Positions 20,272 through 28,690 of a DNA stretch of 64,000 nucleotides are shown in pieces. This DNA comes from Mycoplasmatota bacterium. Lineage in GTDB: Bacteria; Bacillota_I; Bacilli_A; MAG-NZ. Both the position numbers and the translations under genes were made by a program. The DNA lies in assembly GCA_018394315.1 (NCBI GenBank), contig CP074575.1, positions 496,001 to 560,000 on the forward strand. Direction: 5' to 3'. The notes beneath the pieces were generated by a model, which was given only the letters and a program-made list of their open reading frames with translations, ran no database searches and was not told the origin of the DNA. How positions within the stretch are numbered: position 1 is the stretch's first letter; every line of letters starts with the position of its first letter.

Positions 20272-22041
20272 TTATTTAATATTTATTTTTTCTTCGCCAA
20301 ACAACTCTATAGCACGCTTCACAATTTCTGGTGATTCCTTTTTCTCTTCAACTACTTCTAAACCTGGATAATCAATCATACTTAAGACTGGTTCTAATAT
20401 CCCTACAGAAAACTGGTCAACGTACTCTTTTCTTTTCAACGCCCAGACTTCTTTAGGAAGGGCCATATAATTATATTCTTGATTATAAACATCTTTTAAT
20501 AACTTTATCATCTTTTTTCTTACATCTGATCGCATTAATTTATTAACTGTAACAACATGATCAAATATAATAATAAAGAAATCCTCTGACGCGACAACTA
20601 CCTCTCCTTGTGAAAACTCTTTTGCAACTGCAAATACATGTGGCTCTGCCTTTATGTTAATCTGATTCCAAAGTTTGGATAGTTTTTCTTTATTTTCCTT
20701 TGCTTTTGGTTTATTACTCATCGCTAAAGACAAAGTACTCGTAATAATATTGACATCGAAGACATCTACAATGATCTTCTTTTCAGGCTCATCAAATATG
20801 TTAGAATCTTCTTCTATAATTTCCTTTTCAGGTTCAATACTTGCTTCTTTTATAACCACATTTTTAACTTCTTTAATCTCTGATTCTTTCACAAATAAGC
20901 CTTCAGATATTTTTTTCTCAAGTTCTTCTATTCTTTTATATAATCCAGCTTCTCCTTGTTGAACAAAATCAGTCATTTTTATCAATGTTAATTCTAAAAA
21001 AGTTCTCGGGTTATTTGTAAATCTCATTTCTCTTTGTGAATTACTTAAACATTCGATATAGAAAAATATCATTTCGTTGTTTAGTTTATTAGCTAAATCG
21101 ATAAACTTTTTATTAGAAAAGATTGCTTTACCAAAATTATCCGTACTGACATTTTTTAAGACTAATATATCTTTTAAGAAAACAATCATTTGATAATTTA
21201 CTCTGTTAATTTCTTTTCCGTTTTCAATCAACTCATCAATAATCATAAATGCATTAAAAACATTACTGTTTGATATATTCTCAAATATATCAATTATTTT
21301 GATATCGGAAACAGTCCCCGCAACCGCATGCACGTCTTTATCATTTACAACATCATCAGAATATGAGATAGATTGATCTAATAAACTTAATGCATCCCTC
21401 ATTCCACCTTCAGCTGCTTCTGCGATTGCATCTATTGCTTCTAGTGTTACTTTTATTGCCTCTTTATCAATTATTTCCTTTAATTTGGTTTTTATATCTT
21501 TAATAGAGATTTCTTTAAAATCAAACCTTTGACAGCGTGAGTGAATCGTTGCTGGTATTTTGTGAGGTTCTGTTGTTGCTAAAATAAATATTACATGACT
21601 AGGTGGCTCCTCCAACGTTTTAAGCAATGCATTAAAAGCACCAATGCTTAGCATGTGAACCTCATCAATAATATATACTTTATACTTTCCTTGACTAGGA
21701 GTATATTTAACTTTATCTCTAATCTCACGAATCTCATCTACACCGTTATTACTAGCTGCATCTATTTCGATAATGTCTGAAAACATTCCTTTTTGAATTG
21801 TTAAACAATTATCGCAAGTACCACATGGTTCACTAATTGGGTAACTTTCACAATTTACTACATTTGCAATAATCTTAGCTATACTCGTTTTACCAGTTCC
21901 ACGTGGACCGCTAAATAAATATGCGTGAGATATCTTTTCATTTTTTAATGCATTCTGAAATGTCTTAGTTACGTGTTTTTGCCCTGCTATATCTAGAAAG
22001 CGTTGCGGGCGATATGCACGATATAGTGCCTTATATGACAT
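20272..22041 (-). CDS. dnaX: DNA polymerase III subunit gamma/tau
   Basis: This 589-residue protein is the clamp-loader ATPase. Domain I has YRPQRFLDIAGQ, the Walker A GPRGTGKTSIAK (about 41-52), the four-Cys zinc module (CESYPISEPCGTCDNC) and Walker B IIDEVHML; SRCQRFDF is the sensor region. Domain III ends near 360 and is followed by an acidic linker and a tau-type tail. ATG 22041 follows AGGTAGGTG; the in-frame GTG nine bases before is inside that site. It leads the ebfC-recR operon. Confidence 0.95.
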   Translation of the reverse strand: MSYKALYRAYRPQRFLDIAGQKHVTKTFQNALKNEKISHAYLFSGPRGTGKTSIAKIIANVVNCESYPISEPCGTCDNCLTIQKGMFSDIIEIDAASNNGVDEIREIRDKVKYTPSQGKYKVYIIDEVHMLSIGAFNALLKTLEEPPSHVIFILATTEPHKIPATIHSRCQRFDFKEISIKDIKTKLKEIIDKEAIKVTLEAIDAIAEAAEGGMRDALSLLDQSISYSDDVVNDKDVHAVAGTVSDIKIIDIFENISNSNVFNAFMIIDELIENGKEINRVNYQMIVFLKDILVLKNVSTDNFGKAIFSNKKFIDLANKLNNEMIFFYIECLSNSQREMRFTNNPRTFLELTLIKMTDFVQQGEAGLYKRIEELEKKISEGLFVKESEIKEVKNVVIKEASIEPEKEIIEEDSNIFDEPEKKIIVDVFDVNIITSTLSLAMSNKPKAKENKEKLSKLWNQINIKAEPHVFAVAKEFSQGEVVVASEDFFIIIFDHVVTVNKLMRSDVRKKMIKLLKDVYNQEYNYMALPKEVWALKRKEYVDQFSVGILEPVLSMIDYPGLEVVEEKKESPEIVKRAIELFGEEKINIK

Positions 22042-22073
22042 ATTATGCACCTACCTTTTCTTACATTAGATTT

Positions 22074-22101
22074 ATTATAACATATCTGCTATTTTTTGTA
22101 A
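22074..22101 (-). promoter_or_regulatory. dnaX promoter
   Basis: On the minus strand TTACAA (22096-22101), 16 bases, then TATAAT (22074-22079). It drives the dnaX operon away from divergent mnmE. Confidence 0.55.
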
Positions 22102-22180
22102 TTACATTAGAGGGTTTTTTGTGACAATAAATTGTGATAATATTTTAGTAGACATAATAAATAATAAAGGATATGATTCT

Positions 22181-23536
22181 ATGATGAATGATACAATTTG
22201 TGCTATATCAACACCCTATGGCGAAGGTGCAATTTCTATTATAAGAATATCAGGAAGTAGTGCATTTAATATAGTTAACAAATTATTTTTAAGCAAAGAT
22301 TTAAACAAACTAAGGACTCATACAATGCATTATGGAAAACTCTTTGATAACAAAACCAATGAGATTATTGATGAAGTTATGATTAGTGTTATGAGGGCGC
22401 CTAAGTCATTCACTACAGAAGATATAGTTGAGATCAATTGCCACGGTGGATTATATGTAACTAAAAAAGTACTAGAATTATTACTTACAAATGGGGCAAG
22501 ATTAGCTGAACCAGGTGAATTTACAAAAAGAGCATTCTTAAATGGTAGAATCGACCTAACGCAAGCTGAGTCAATTATGGATATGATTAACGCAAAAACT
22601 GCTGCTTCGCTCAAAATGGCTAATCAAGGATTATCCGGAAGCATATCAAAACTCATTACTTCTTTAAAAGACAAAATTATTGATATTATTGGCAAAGTAG
22701 AAGTAAACATTGATTATCCTGAATATGATGATGTAGAAGTATTGACACATGAGGTATTAAAGCCAACAGTGTTCTCATTACTTAAACAAATCGATGAAAT
22801 CTTAGAAAAATCACAGACTGGTATAATAATGAAAGAAGGTATCAAAACCGCCATCGTAGGAAGACCTAACGTTGGAAAATCCAGCATTTTAAATTTACTA
22901 CTCGATGAGGACAAAGCAATAGTCACAGATATTGCTGGTACGACACGAGATCTTGTTGAGGGTAATATCAATGTTAAAGGTTTACTGCTTAAGCTAATTG
23001 ATACTGCGGGTATTAGAAATACAAGCGACACAGTAGAGAGAATTGGAATTAAAAAATCTTACACTGCAATTAATGATGCAGATTTAGTTATATTAGTTTT
23101 AGACTATTCATCTGATTTAACAAAAGATGATAAAGAACTGATGAAACGAGTTAAAACTAAAAATCACATCATAGTTGTTAACAAGGTTGATTTACCAAAG
23201 AAAATTCAACTAATAGGAAATTCAAACTACGTTATGATTTCAACGAATGAAGAGACTGGAATAGAAAACCTAAAGAGTGCAATTCTTGAGAAAGCTGGTG
23301 TCTCTGATTACAAGAAAGATCTAACTTACTTGTCAAATATAAGACAAATCACTAAATTAAAAGAAGCAAGATACTCCTTAAAAGATGCATTAGAATCCAT
23401 TAGAGATTCTATGCCAGTTGATTTAATTAGTATTGACTTACAGAATACATATTATTTATTAAATGAAATCTTAGGAATACAGTCAACTGATTTAATAATT
23501 GATGAGTTATTCAGTAGATTTTGTTTAGGAAAATAG
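22181..23536 (+). CDS. mnmE: tRNA modification GTPase MnmE
   Basis: This 451-residue GTPase works with MnmG to place a carboxymethylaminomethyl group on U34 of certain tRNAs. The N-terminal folate-binding domain starts DTICAISTPYGEGAISIIRISG; the G domain (about 215-370) has GRPNVGKSSILN, DIAGTTRD and NKVD; the C-terminus ends FCLGK, the invariant CxGK motif. ATG 22181 lies nine bases after AAAGG; an in-frame start at 22121 lacks a ribosome site. mnmG does not follow here. Confidence 0.95.
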   Translation: MMNDTICAISTPYGEGAISIIRISGSSAFNIVNKLFLSKDLNKLRTHTMHYGKLFDNKTNEIIDEVMISVMRAPKSFTTEDIVEINCHGGLYVTKKVLELLLTNGARLAEPGEFTKRAFLNGRIDLTQAESIMDMINAKTAASLKMANQGLSGSISKLITSLKDKIIDIIGKVEVNIDYPEYDDVEVLTHEVLKPTVFSLLKQIDEILEKSQTGIIMKEGIKTAIVGRPNVGKSSILNLLLDEDKAIVTDIAGTTRDLVEGNINVKGLLLKLIDTAGIRNTSDTVERIGIKKSYTAINDADLVILVLDYSSDLTKDDKELMKRVKTKNHIIVVNKVDLPKKIQLIGNSNYVMISTNEETGIENLKSAILEKAGVSDYKKDLTYLSNIRQITKLKEARYSLKDALESIRDSMPVDLISIDLQNTYYLLNEILGIQSTDLIIDELFSRFCLGK

Positions 23537-23583
23537 GTAAAAGTTTAAAGTTTAAAGATTATTATTTATGACATTGTTTTTAA

Positions 23584-23778
23584 CAGCATAAATCCCTGAA
23601 AATCCTAAATATGATTAATCCTGCTGGATTACTGTGGGGAATATGGCATGGATGGCTACTTTATCTTTATTAATAATAAAGTTTATAATACTTTCTTTTT
23701 GATATGATTCTGTATATTACATTGCCATTGGAAGTGGTTGGGTGGATTATCACTTTCTACCTAGAAAAAAGAAAATAA
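23584..23778 (+). pseudogene. Decayed membrane protein gene, CPBP protease-like
   Basis: Two pieces in one frame look like parts of a lost membrane protein. Bases 23584-23670 read through INPAGLLWGIWHGWLLYLY, resembling the histidine motif helix of CPBP (CAAX protease/Abi) proteins. After several stops, 23704-23775 reads LPLEVVGWIITFYLEKRK, a typical last helix and basic tail. The upstream part with the Glu-Glu motif is missing. The stretch between mnmE and the TtcA-like gene otherwise holds nothing recognised. The family call is tentative. Confidence 0.4.
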
Positions 23779-23800
23779 ATGAAAAAGATGATGAACAAAA

Positions 23801-24622
23801 TTAGTTCTCATCTTTTTCTTCAAGGTACGACCTTTTCACTCCGTTTTTTCTAAACCCTACTATTGAATCTAAATTAACATTGCATGCTGCTTCAAATATT
23901 GATTTATCAATATTTGGGTTTACCTTTTTATATTTACTAATAAAATTTTTTATTTCTTTTCTTTTACTTCCTAGCACCTTACATCCAACTGTACATCCAC
24001 AGTCCATAAAATCCATCTCAATATAATTTTTCCACCTAATTATACTTTCTTCTTTTACTAAATAAAGAGGTCTTATAAGTTCCATATTTCGATAATTTTC
24101 TGATTTGACTTTAGGTAGCATTGTTTTAAATTCATAAGCATAGAATGTATTGAGCATGGTTGTTTCTATCACATCGTTAAAATGATGACCTAATGCTAAT
24201 TTATTACAACCTAGCTCTTGAGCAAAGTTGTATAAAAATCCTCTACGCATTCTAGCACATAAATAGCAAGGCTGATCCTTTGAAATTTCATCAACAATAT
24301 CAAAGATGTGAGATTCTCTTATTTTTACTGGGATATTTAGTCTCTTACAATTATCTTCTAAGAGTTTTCTGTTTTCTTTATTAAACCCTGGATCCATTGA
24401 TATGAACTCAATTTCAAATTTTTCTTTACCGTGTCTTTGAATTTCCTGAAGTAGTTTTGCGAGTAGCAGGCTGTCTTTTCCTCCTGATATTGCGACAGCA
24501 ACTTTATCTCCTTCATTTATAAGCATGTATTCTTTTAACGCTCTTGTGAATTTTCCCCATATCTCTTTTCGATACTTTTTTATAATACTTCTCTCAATAT
24601 CTTTGATATCTATCTTGCTCAT
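23801..24622 (-). CDS. TtcA-like PP-loop ATPase (tRNA thiolation family)
   Basis: This 273-residue protein has the PP-loop SGGKDSLLLAKLL (about 48-60) that adenylates substrate, the CYLCARMRRGFLY pair of cysteines, LGHHFNDVIETTMLN, and two further cysteines in DCGCTVGCKV. This is the TtcA/TtuA-type set of Fe-S and ATP sites used in tRNA 2-thiolation, for example of C32. Other members of the family act on small molecules, so no gene name is assigned. AAGGTGA precedes ATG 24622; the GTG nine bases before is within the ribosome site. Confidence 0.8.
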   Translation of the reverse strand: MSKIDIKDIERSIIKKYRKEIWGKFTRALKEYMLINEGDKVAVAISGGKDSLLLAKLLQEIQRHGKEKFEIEFISMDPGFNKENRKLLEDNCKRLNIPVKIRESHIFDIVDEISKDQPCYLCARMRRGFLYNFAQELGCNKLALGHHFNDVIETTMLNTFYAYEFKTMLPKVKSENYRNMELIRPLYLVKEESIIRWKNYIEMDFMDCGCTVGCKVLGSKRKEIKNFISKYKKVNPNIDKSIFEAACNVNLDSIVGFRKNGVKRSYLEEKDEN

Positions 24623-24640
24623 CTTTATCACCTTAAAAAA

Positions 24641-24664
24641 AATAGTATATTAATCTATACTATT
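24641..24664 (-). terminator. Terminator after the unknown membrane protein gene
   Basis: AATAGTATA at 24641-24649 pairs with TATACTATT at 24656-24664; the minus strand then has eight T. It overlaps the stop codon of the gene before it. Confidence 0.75.
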
Positions 24665-25439
24665 TTTTATTTCCTCTTCTTAAGATATTTATTCCAAATA
24701 ATTCTTTTTCAGTTGCATAGAACAAACCATACGCAATTGGCAGCATAATTACTAATGCAATTAAACCATTTACAAGAGCCTTCTCCCAATTGTATTGTAT
24801 AAATCCTGCTTTATTATAATCTTTTTGGAACCCGTCTTTTAAGTCTAATTTTTCTTCAACTTGTGCAGCTGTCAAATATTCATCAACATCATAATGATCT
24901 TCTAAATGAATTATCTCAATCTCTTGTCTACCATATACATCTTCAACATTCGATCCATCAATTATAAGAGAATATTCATTTCCGCTGCAACTACCAATTT
25001 CTATACTTCCAATAAGTACATTAGTTCCACTTAGCCATTGTAATCTACTAAAACCGACTTCCTCTTCATAAAGGTTATCTTCTGTGCTGCAGTATAATAT
25101 AACATCAATAATACCTAACTCAGGAACATTACCAGCCATTTTAATATTCTTACCGACGATATATAAATCTGATTCCATATTAAATTCTTGAGCTACCATT
25201 CTATGTATATCAAATGTGTAATCACTAGAACTTACTGATATAATAGGTGTATGTTCATATTTATAACTAATTATCTCTAAATAGTCAATTCCAGCTTGAT
25301 CTTCACTCCTGTTTTGGAAATATTCTTCCCAATTGATAGTAGTATCTTCCTCTGTATATGAATTTATGGATATGATCGTTACACCAATTAACACTAGTGT
25401 TAACCAAACTATTCCTCTAATTTTACTGTTCTTAGTCAT
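24660..25439 (-). CDS. Hypothetical membrane-anchored extracytoplasmic protein
   Basis: I do not recognise this 259-residue protein. A first helix near residues 8-26 (IVWLTLVLIGVTIISI) and a last helix near 226-247 (NGLIALVIMLPIAYGLFY) bracket an outer domain of about 200 residues rich in beta strands and acidic residues, including one CSTED and one GSCSGNEY segment. A short charged tail (RRGNKK) would lie inside. GGAGGT sits seven bases before ATG 25439. It is a single gene with its own terminator, between a TtcA-like enzyme and the SPFH operon on the other strand. Confidence 0.65.
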   Translation of the reverse strand: MTKNSKIRGIVWLTLVLIGVTIISINSYTEEDTTINWEEYFQNRSEDQAGIDYLEIISYKYEHTPIISVSSSDYTFDIHRMVAQEFNMESDLYIVGKNIKMAGNVPELGIIDVILYCSTEDNLYEEEVGFSRLQWLSGTNVLIGSIEIGSCSGNEYSLIIDGSNVEDVYGRQEIEIIHLEDHYDVDEYLTAAQVEEKLDLKDGFQKDYNKAGFIQYNWEKALVNGLIALVIMLPIAYGLFYATEKELFGINILRRGNKK

Positions 25440-25564
25440 TAATAATACCTCCATCAATACTTGCCATAATATTATACTACAAATGATTTTATTACTCAAC
25501 TATTATTTTAAGCAAGGAAATTTATACTAAATTATAGTATTTTAATGTAAAGTATATATATATA

Positions 25565-25593
25565 TTGCAAAAAGAATAATTTTATTGTATAAT
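25565..25593 (+). promoter_or_regulatory. Promoter of the NfeD/SPFH operon
   Basis: TTGCAA at 25565-25570, a 17-base spacer and TATAAT at 25588-25593 form a near-consensus SigA promoter, 32 bases before the first start codon. Confidence 0.75.
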
Positions 25594-25625
25594 TGAGCAT
25601 AGAATAATATTAAGGAGGTGTTTAT

Positions 25626-26006
25626 ATGTCCTTTCAATGGTATTCAAAAAATGAAAGTGAAGGAATTGCAACAATTTATGATTCTAATATCACACTTAAT
25701 AAATCTGCAAGCGGGTACTTAGAATCAGCTTATTCAGTAATGCTCGGATATGACCCAGCTAACCAAATTATAGCTATTAGACCTTTAACAAAAGAAACTG
25801 ACAATTTGGGACACATTCCTGACGATAAAAAATATAAAATTACTGTGAAACCAAGTTATTCGAGAATAAGCAATAAGTTGTTTATTAAATCATTATCAGA
25901 GGACACCGGTATAAAGTTTAAAAAAAGTGAGGCACATAAGTTTCTCACACACTGGGTAGCAAGTGAGAAAATTCTCACTATTAATCTAAACGAGGAGGTT
26001 AAATAA
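25626..26006 (+). CDS. Hypothetical protein, first gene of NfeD/SPFH operon
   Basis: I do not recognise this 126-residue soluble protein. It starts MSFQWYSKNESEGIATIYDSNITLNKSA and has no signal peptide or membrane helix. The pattern of short strands, then LSEDTGIKFKKSEAHKFLTHW, suggests a small mixed alpha/beta domain. AAGGAGGTG is placed ideally before ATG 25626. Its stop overlaps the NfeD start by one base (TAATG), so it is translated together with NfeD and probably works with the membrane microdomain proteins encoded after it. Confidence 0.75.
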   Translation: MSFQWYSKNESEGIATIYDSNITLNKSASGYLESAYSVMLGYDPANQIIAIRPLTKETDNLGHIPDDKKYKITVKPSYSRISNKLFIKSLSEDTGIKFKKSEAHKFLTHWVASEKILTINLNEEVK

Positions 26007-26452
26007 TGGGAGATTTGGCTGGAGTAATGATGTTCTTTTGGATCGTCATAATCGTAGTTGCATTCATTATTGAGGTCAATACTTTAGATCTTGTAAGTAT
26101 TTGGTTCTCATTAGGGGCAGTATTTGCATTTGTTGCTTCACTTATGGGAGCGGACGAAATGTCTCAAATGTGGGTATTTATTGGATCAACAATAATTCTT
26201 TTGGGACTGACAAGGCCGTTAGCGAAAAAGTATATGATAAAGAACAAGGTAAAAACAAACGCTGATAGACTAGTTGGTAAAATTGCCAAAGTAACAAAAG
26301 TAATTCCAATTGGTGAGCGTGGAGAAGTTAAAATAGATGGAAAATTCTGGTTAGCTTTCTCAAAGGATACATCACAATTTGAAGTAGATGAAAGATGCGA
26401 GGTACTTGCAATTGAAGGTGTTAAGTTACTTGTAGGAAAATTAAAGGATTAA
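26006..26452 (+). CDS. NfeD-like membrane protein
   Basis: This 148-residue protein is a short NfeD: two to three membrane helices (IVIIVVAFIIEV, LVSIWFSLGAVFAFVASL, MWVFIGSTIILLGL) then a C-terminal OB-fold of beta strands (DRLVGKIAKVTKVIPIGERGEVKIDGKFWLAFS). NfeD proteins pair with SPFH/stomatin proteins and are thought to help organise them in the membrane. The SPFH partner is two genes downstream. Its ATG overlaps the preceding stop codon. Confidence 0.88.
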   Translation: MGDLAGVMMFFWIVIIVVAFIIEVNTLDLVSIWFSLGAVFAFVASLMGADEMSQMWVFIGSTIILLGLTRPLAKKYMIKNKVKTNADRLVGKIAKVTKVIPIGERGEVKIDGKFWLAFSKDTSQFEVDERCEVLAIEGVKLLVGKLKD

Positions 26453-26486
26453 TTATCCTTCCTAAAACAACGAAAGAAGGTGATGC

Positions 26487-26765
26487 ATAATTTCAACAAT
26501 AATCCAATTCATTATAATTGGCTTTGTTATCAGTTTTGTTTCTAAGAATTTTAAAAATATTGATAAGAAATACGACATCAAAGGTTCAGTTAATAAAGTT
26601 GTTGATACAATTTCACAGGAAATTAATAAATCAGATAAAAATAAAGATCAATCAAAAGATATTTATGCATCAAGTCATAAGAAAGATTCTTATGAAAATG
26701 CGGAAGCTTTATACAAAGCAGGTATAATTACAAAGAAAGAATTAAAGGATTTAAAAAATAAATAG
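26487..26765 (+). CDS. Small membrane protein with SHOCT-like tail, no AUG/GUG/UUG start
   Basis: The frame from 26487 reads one membrane helix (about IIQFIIIGFVISFV), a polar linker (about 40 residues) and a tail AEALYKAGIITKKELKDLK that looks like a SHOCT motif. Codon content and position within the operon make it a real gene of about 92 residues. AAGGTGA at 26477-26483 is correctly placed for ATA 26487 or ATT 26490, but no ATG, GTG or TTG exists in this frame before the helix; a stop lies two codons upstream. Either a rare start codon is used or base 26486 is an insertion after ATG 26483. Confidence 0.6.
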   Translation: MISTIIQFIIIGFVISFVSKNFKNIDKKYDIKGSVNKVVDTISQEINKSDKNKDQSKDIYASSHKKDSYENAEALYKAGIITKKELKDLKNK

Positions 26766-26780
26766 AAGGAGAGTATTATT

Positions 26781-27695
26781 ATGGACAATGTATGGGTTTA
26801 TTTTCTTGCTGTATTGATTATTATTGTATTAATCGTAATCGCGGTTAGTGTAAAAATCGTCCCTCAAGCGAGAGCTTACGTAATCGAAAGGTTAGGAGCA
26901 TATCACGGAACATGGGAAACAGGAATTCATTTCCTAGTACCGTTCTTAGACAGAGTAGCAAAGAGCACTTCTCTTAAAGAGCAAGTAATCGACTTTGCAC
27001 CTCAACCAGTTATCACAAAGGATAACGTAACTATGCAAATTGATACTGTGGTTTATTTCCAAATAACTGACCCTAAATTATTAGCATATGGAGTTGAAAG
27101 TCCTCTTAAAGCAATCGAAAACTTAACAGCTACAACATTACGTAATATCATTGGTGATTTAGAATTAGACCAAACATTAACATCTCGTGATTTAATTAAC
27201 ACTAAGATGAGAACTATCTTAGATGAAGCAACTGATCCATGGGGTATTAAAGTAAATCGTGTAGAAGTTAAAAACATCATGCCACCTCAAGATATCAGAG
27301 ATGCTATGGAGAAACAAATGCGTGCTGAACGTGAAAGACGTGAATCAATTCTTAGAGCCGAAGGGGAAAAGAGATCTTCTATCCTTTTAGCGGAAGGGGA
27401 AAAACAATCTGCTATCCTAAAAGCTGAAGCTGCTAGAGAGTCTCAAATTCGTAGAGCTGAAGGGGAAGCTGAAGCAATTATTAAAGTACAAGATGCAACG
27501 GCTCAAGGTATAAAATTAATTAAGGAAGCTTCTGCTGACAAAGCATACTTAACTCTTCAATCATATGAAGCATTAAAAGAAGTTGCTAAAGGTCAAGCGA
27601 CTAAAATAATTATTCCAAGTGAAATCCAAGGAATCGCTGGACTAATGGCAAGTGCTGCTGAGCTTGTTGAAAAAACAAATACTTCAAAGAAGTAA
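26781..27695 (+). CDS. SPFH domain / stomatin-like protein (paraslipin type)
   Basis: This 304-residue protein has an N-terminal helix (VYFLAVLIIIVLIVIAV), a Band 7/SPFH domain (about 25-190, including KIVPQARAYVIERLGAYHGTWETGIHFLVPF), and a long charged coiled coil (MRAERERRESILRAEGEKRS) ending in LMASAAELVEKTN. It resembles paraslipin/QmcA. Such proteins form large membrane rings and mark membrane domains, often with an NfeD partner, as here. GAAGGAGA precedes ATG 26781. A strong terminator follows. Confidence 0.92.
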   Translation: MDNVWVYFLAVLIIIVLIVIAVSVKIVPQARAYVIERLGAYHGTWETGIHFLVPFLDRVAKSTSLKEQVIDFAPQPVITKDNVTMQIDTVVYFQITDPKLLAYGVESPLKAIENLTATTLRNIIGDLELDQTLTSRDLINTKMRTILDEATDPWGIKVNRVEVKNIMPPQDIRDAMEKQMRAERERRESILRAEGEKRSSILLAEGEKQSAILKAEAARESQIRRAEGEAEAIIKVQDATAQGIKLIKEASADKAYLTLQSYEALKEVAKGQATKIIIPSEIQGIAGLMASAAELVEKTNTSKK

Positions 27696-27705
27696 AATCT
27701 TAAGA

Positions 27706-27728
27706 AAATCCACATTTTGTGGATTTTT
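27706..27728 (+). terminator. Terminator of the NfeD/SPFH operon
   Basis: AAATCCACA at 27706-27714 pairs with TGTGGATTT at 27718-27726, with a TTT loop and a T run. Confidence 0.8.
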
Positions 27729-28181
27729 TTATATTACAATATTTTCAATTTCAGTTCTGACATACTCCTTTTCTTCTCTCTTTTCAATGAACTCGATCGA
27801 GTTAATTGCCATGTCCTTGAATTCTTCATATTCTTCTTTGTTTCCTAGTACACTGCAAGCTCTTGCCATGGCCTCATATGCAAATGTTAGGTCAAATCCT
27901 TTAATATCATTAGCTTTTGTTAATTCTAAACAAGCTTTAGCATGATATAGTGACTGTTCTCCCATTCCTGCTTCAGCGTATACTCGTGAGATTTGCCATT
28001 CGCCTCTTTGATGGTGTAACGGTGTTCCGACTTCACCCCAATGATATCTAGAAGTGTGTGAACAATGAATCATGTTTAAAGTGTCTTCCTTAGTCCTATT
28101 CTCTCCTAAGTCTATATAATTCTATGTTTTATTAAAGGTATCAGCTGCTATTTTCTTGTGAAACTCTTTTATATTCTACAT
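27729..28181 (-). pseudogene. Conserved TPR-like protein gene interrupted by two in-frame TAG codons
   Basis: From ATG 28181, preceded by AAGGAGG, the frame is coherent to 27729 except for TAG at 28178-28176 (codon 2) and TAG at 28124-28122 (codon 20). Around the second, the product reads IAADTFNKT[stop]NYIDLGENRTKED, where Trp (TGG) would suit. The remainder (MIHCSHTSRYHWGEVG, GEWQISRVYAEAGMGEQSLYHAKACLE, DLTFAYEAMARA) looks like a conserved TPR-type helical protein of unknown role. A shorter product could start at ATG 28073. Two G-to-A changes or amber readthrough would explain it. Confidence 0.65.
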
Positions 28182-28342
28182 ATAAACCTCCTTGTTTTTG
28201 TAAAGCAAATTTCATAAAAATATGCTTATGAGTATATTATTTCAAATAATACGCAAATGATGTATTTTATTCTAAACACGTAATGACACTTATCTTATAC
28301 ATATATTATTATAATACATAAGATAATAAGGGGTGAGTGATT

Positions 28343-28606
28343 ATGAAGGGAAAGTTTTCGTATCTATATGCTAATAAACGCACTATAATTGGACTAGTCG
28401 CATCAGCACTTCTTATTACATTATCTATAATTGAAACCTATACGTCTTCTCAAATAGCAACAGAAATTAAAATGATTGCTATTGGAGTATTAGGTTATAG
28501 TAATGTTAGAGGGGTTTTAGGGAGAGGTTTGGAGTCTGTAGAAACCTTTTTAAAAATCACAGGGAAAGCAATCGAGGAAGTTAAAGACATTATAGAGCCA
28601 AAATAA
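28343..28606 (+). CDS. Hypothetical small membrane protein
   Basis: I do not recognise this 87-residue protein. It has one clear hydrophobic segment (TIIGLVASALLITLSII) and a second weak one (IKMIAIGVLGYSNVRGVL), ending in an amphipathic helix (SVETFLKITGKAIEEVKDII). The general look is holin-like, but nothing phage-related is near. GGGGTGA lies before ATG 28343; an in-frame GTG six bases upstream is within that site. It stands alone and is followed by a long inverted repeat. Confidence 0.55.
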   Translation: MKGKFSYLYANKRTIIGLVASALLITLSIIETYTSSQIATEIKMIAIGVLGYSNVRGVLGRGLESVETFLKITGKAIEEVKDIIEPK

Positions 28607-28609
28607 GAA

Positions 28610-28646
28610 GAAAGAAGGTAAATGCTAATTGTATTTACCTTCTTTC
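28610..28646. repeat. 14-bp perfect inverted repeat
   Basis: GAAAGAAGGTAAAT at 28610-28623 and ATTTACCTTCTTTC at 28633-28646 are perfect complements separated by nine bases. It could end the preceding gene, but no T run follows. Confidence 0.6.
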
Positions 28647-28690
28647 AAAATTACTGCTATAATTAGGTATCATCATAAAGGAGTTATTCT

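Noticed and set aside
27729..28181. Genome-wide recoding of TAG
   Set aside because: TAG ends pyrG and ebfC at the expected place, so only a local explanation fits the two amber codons.
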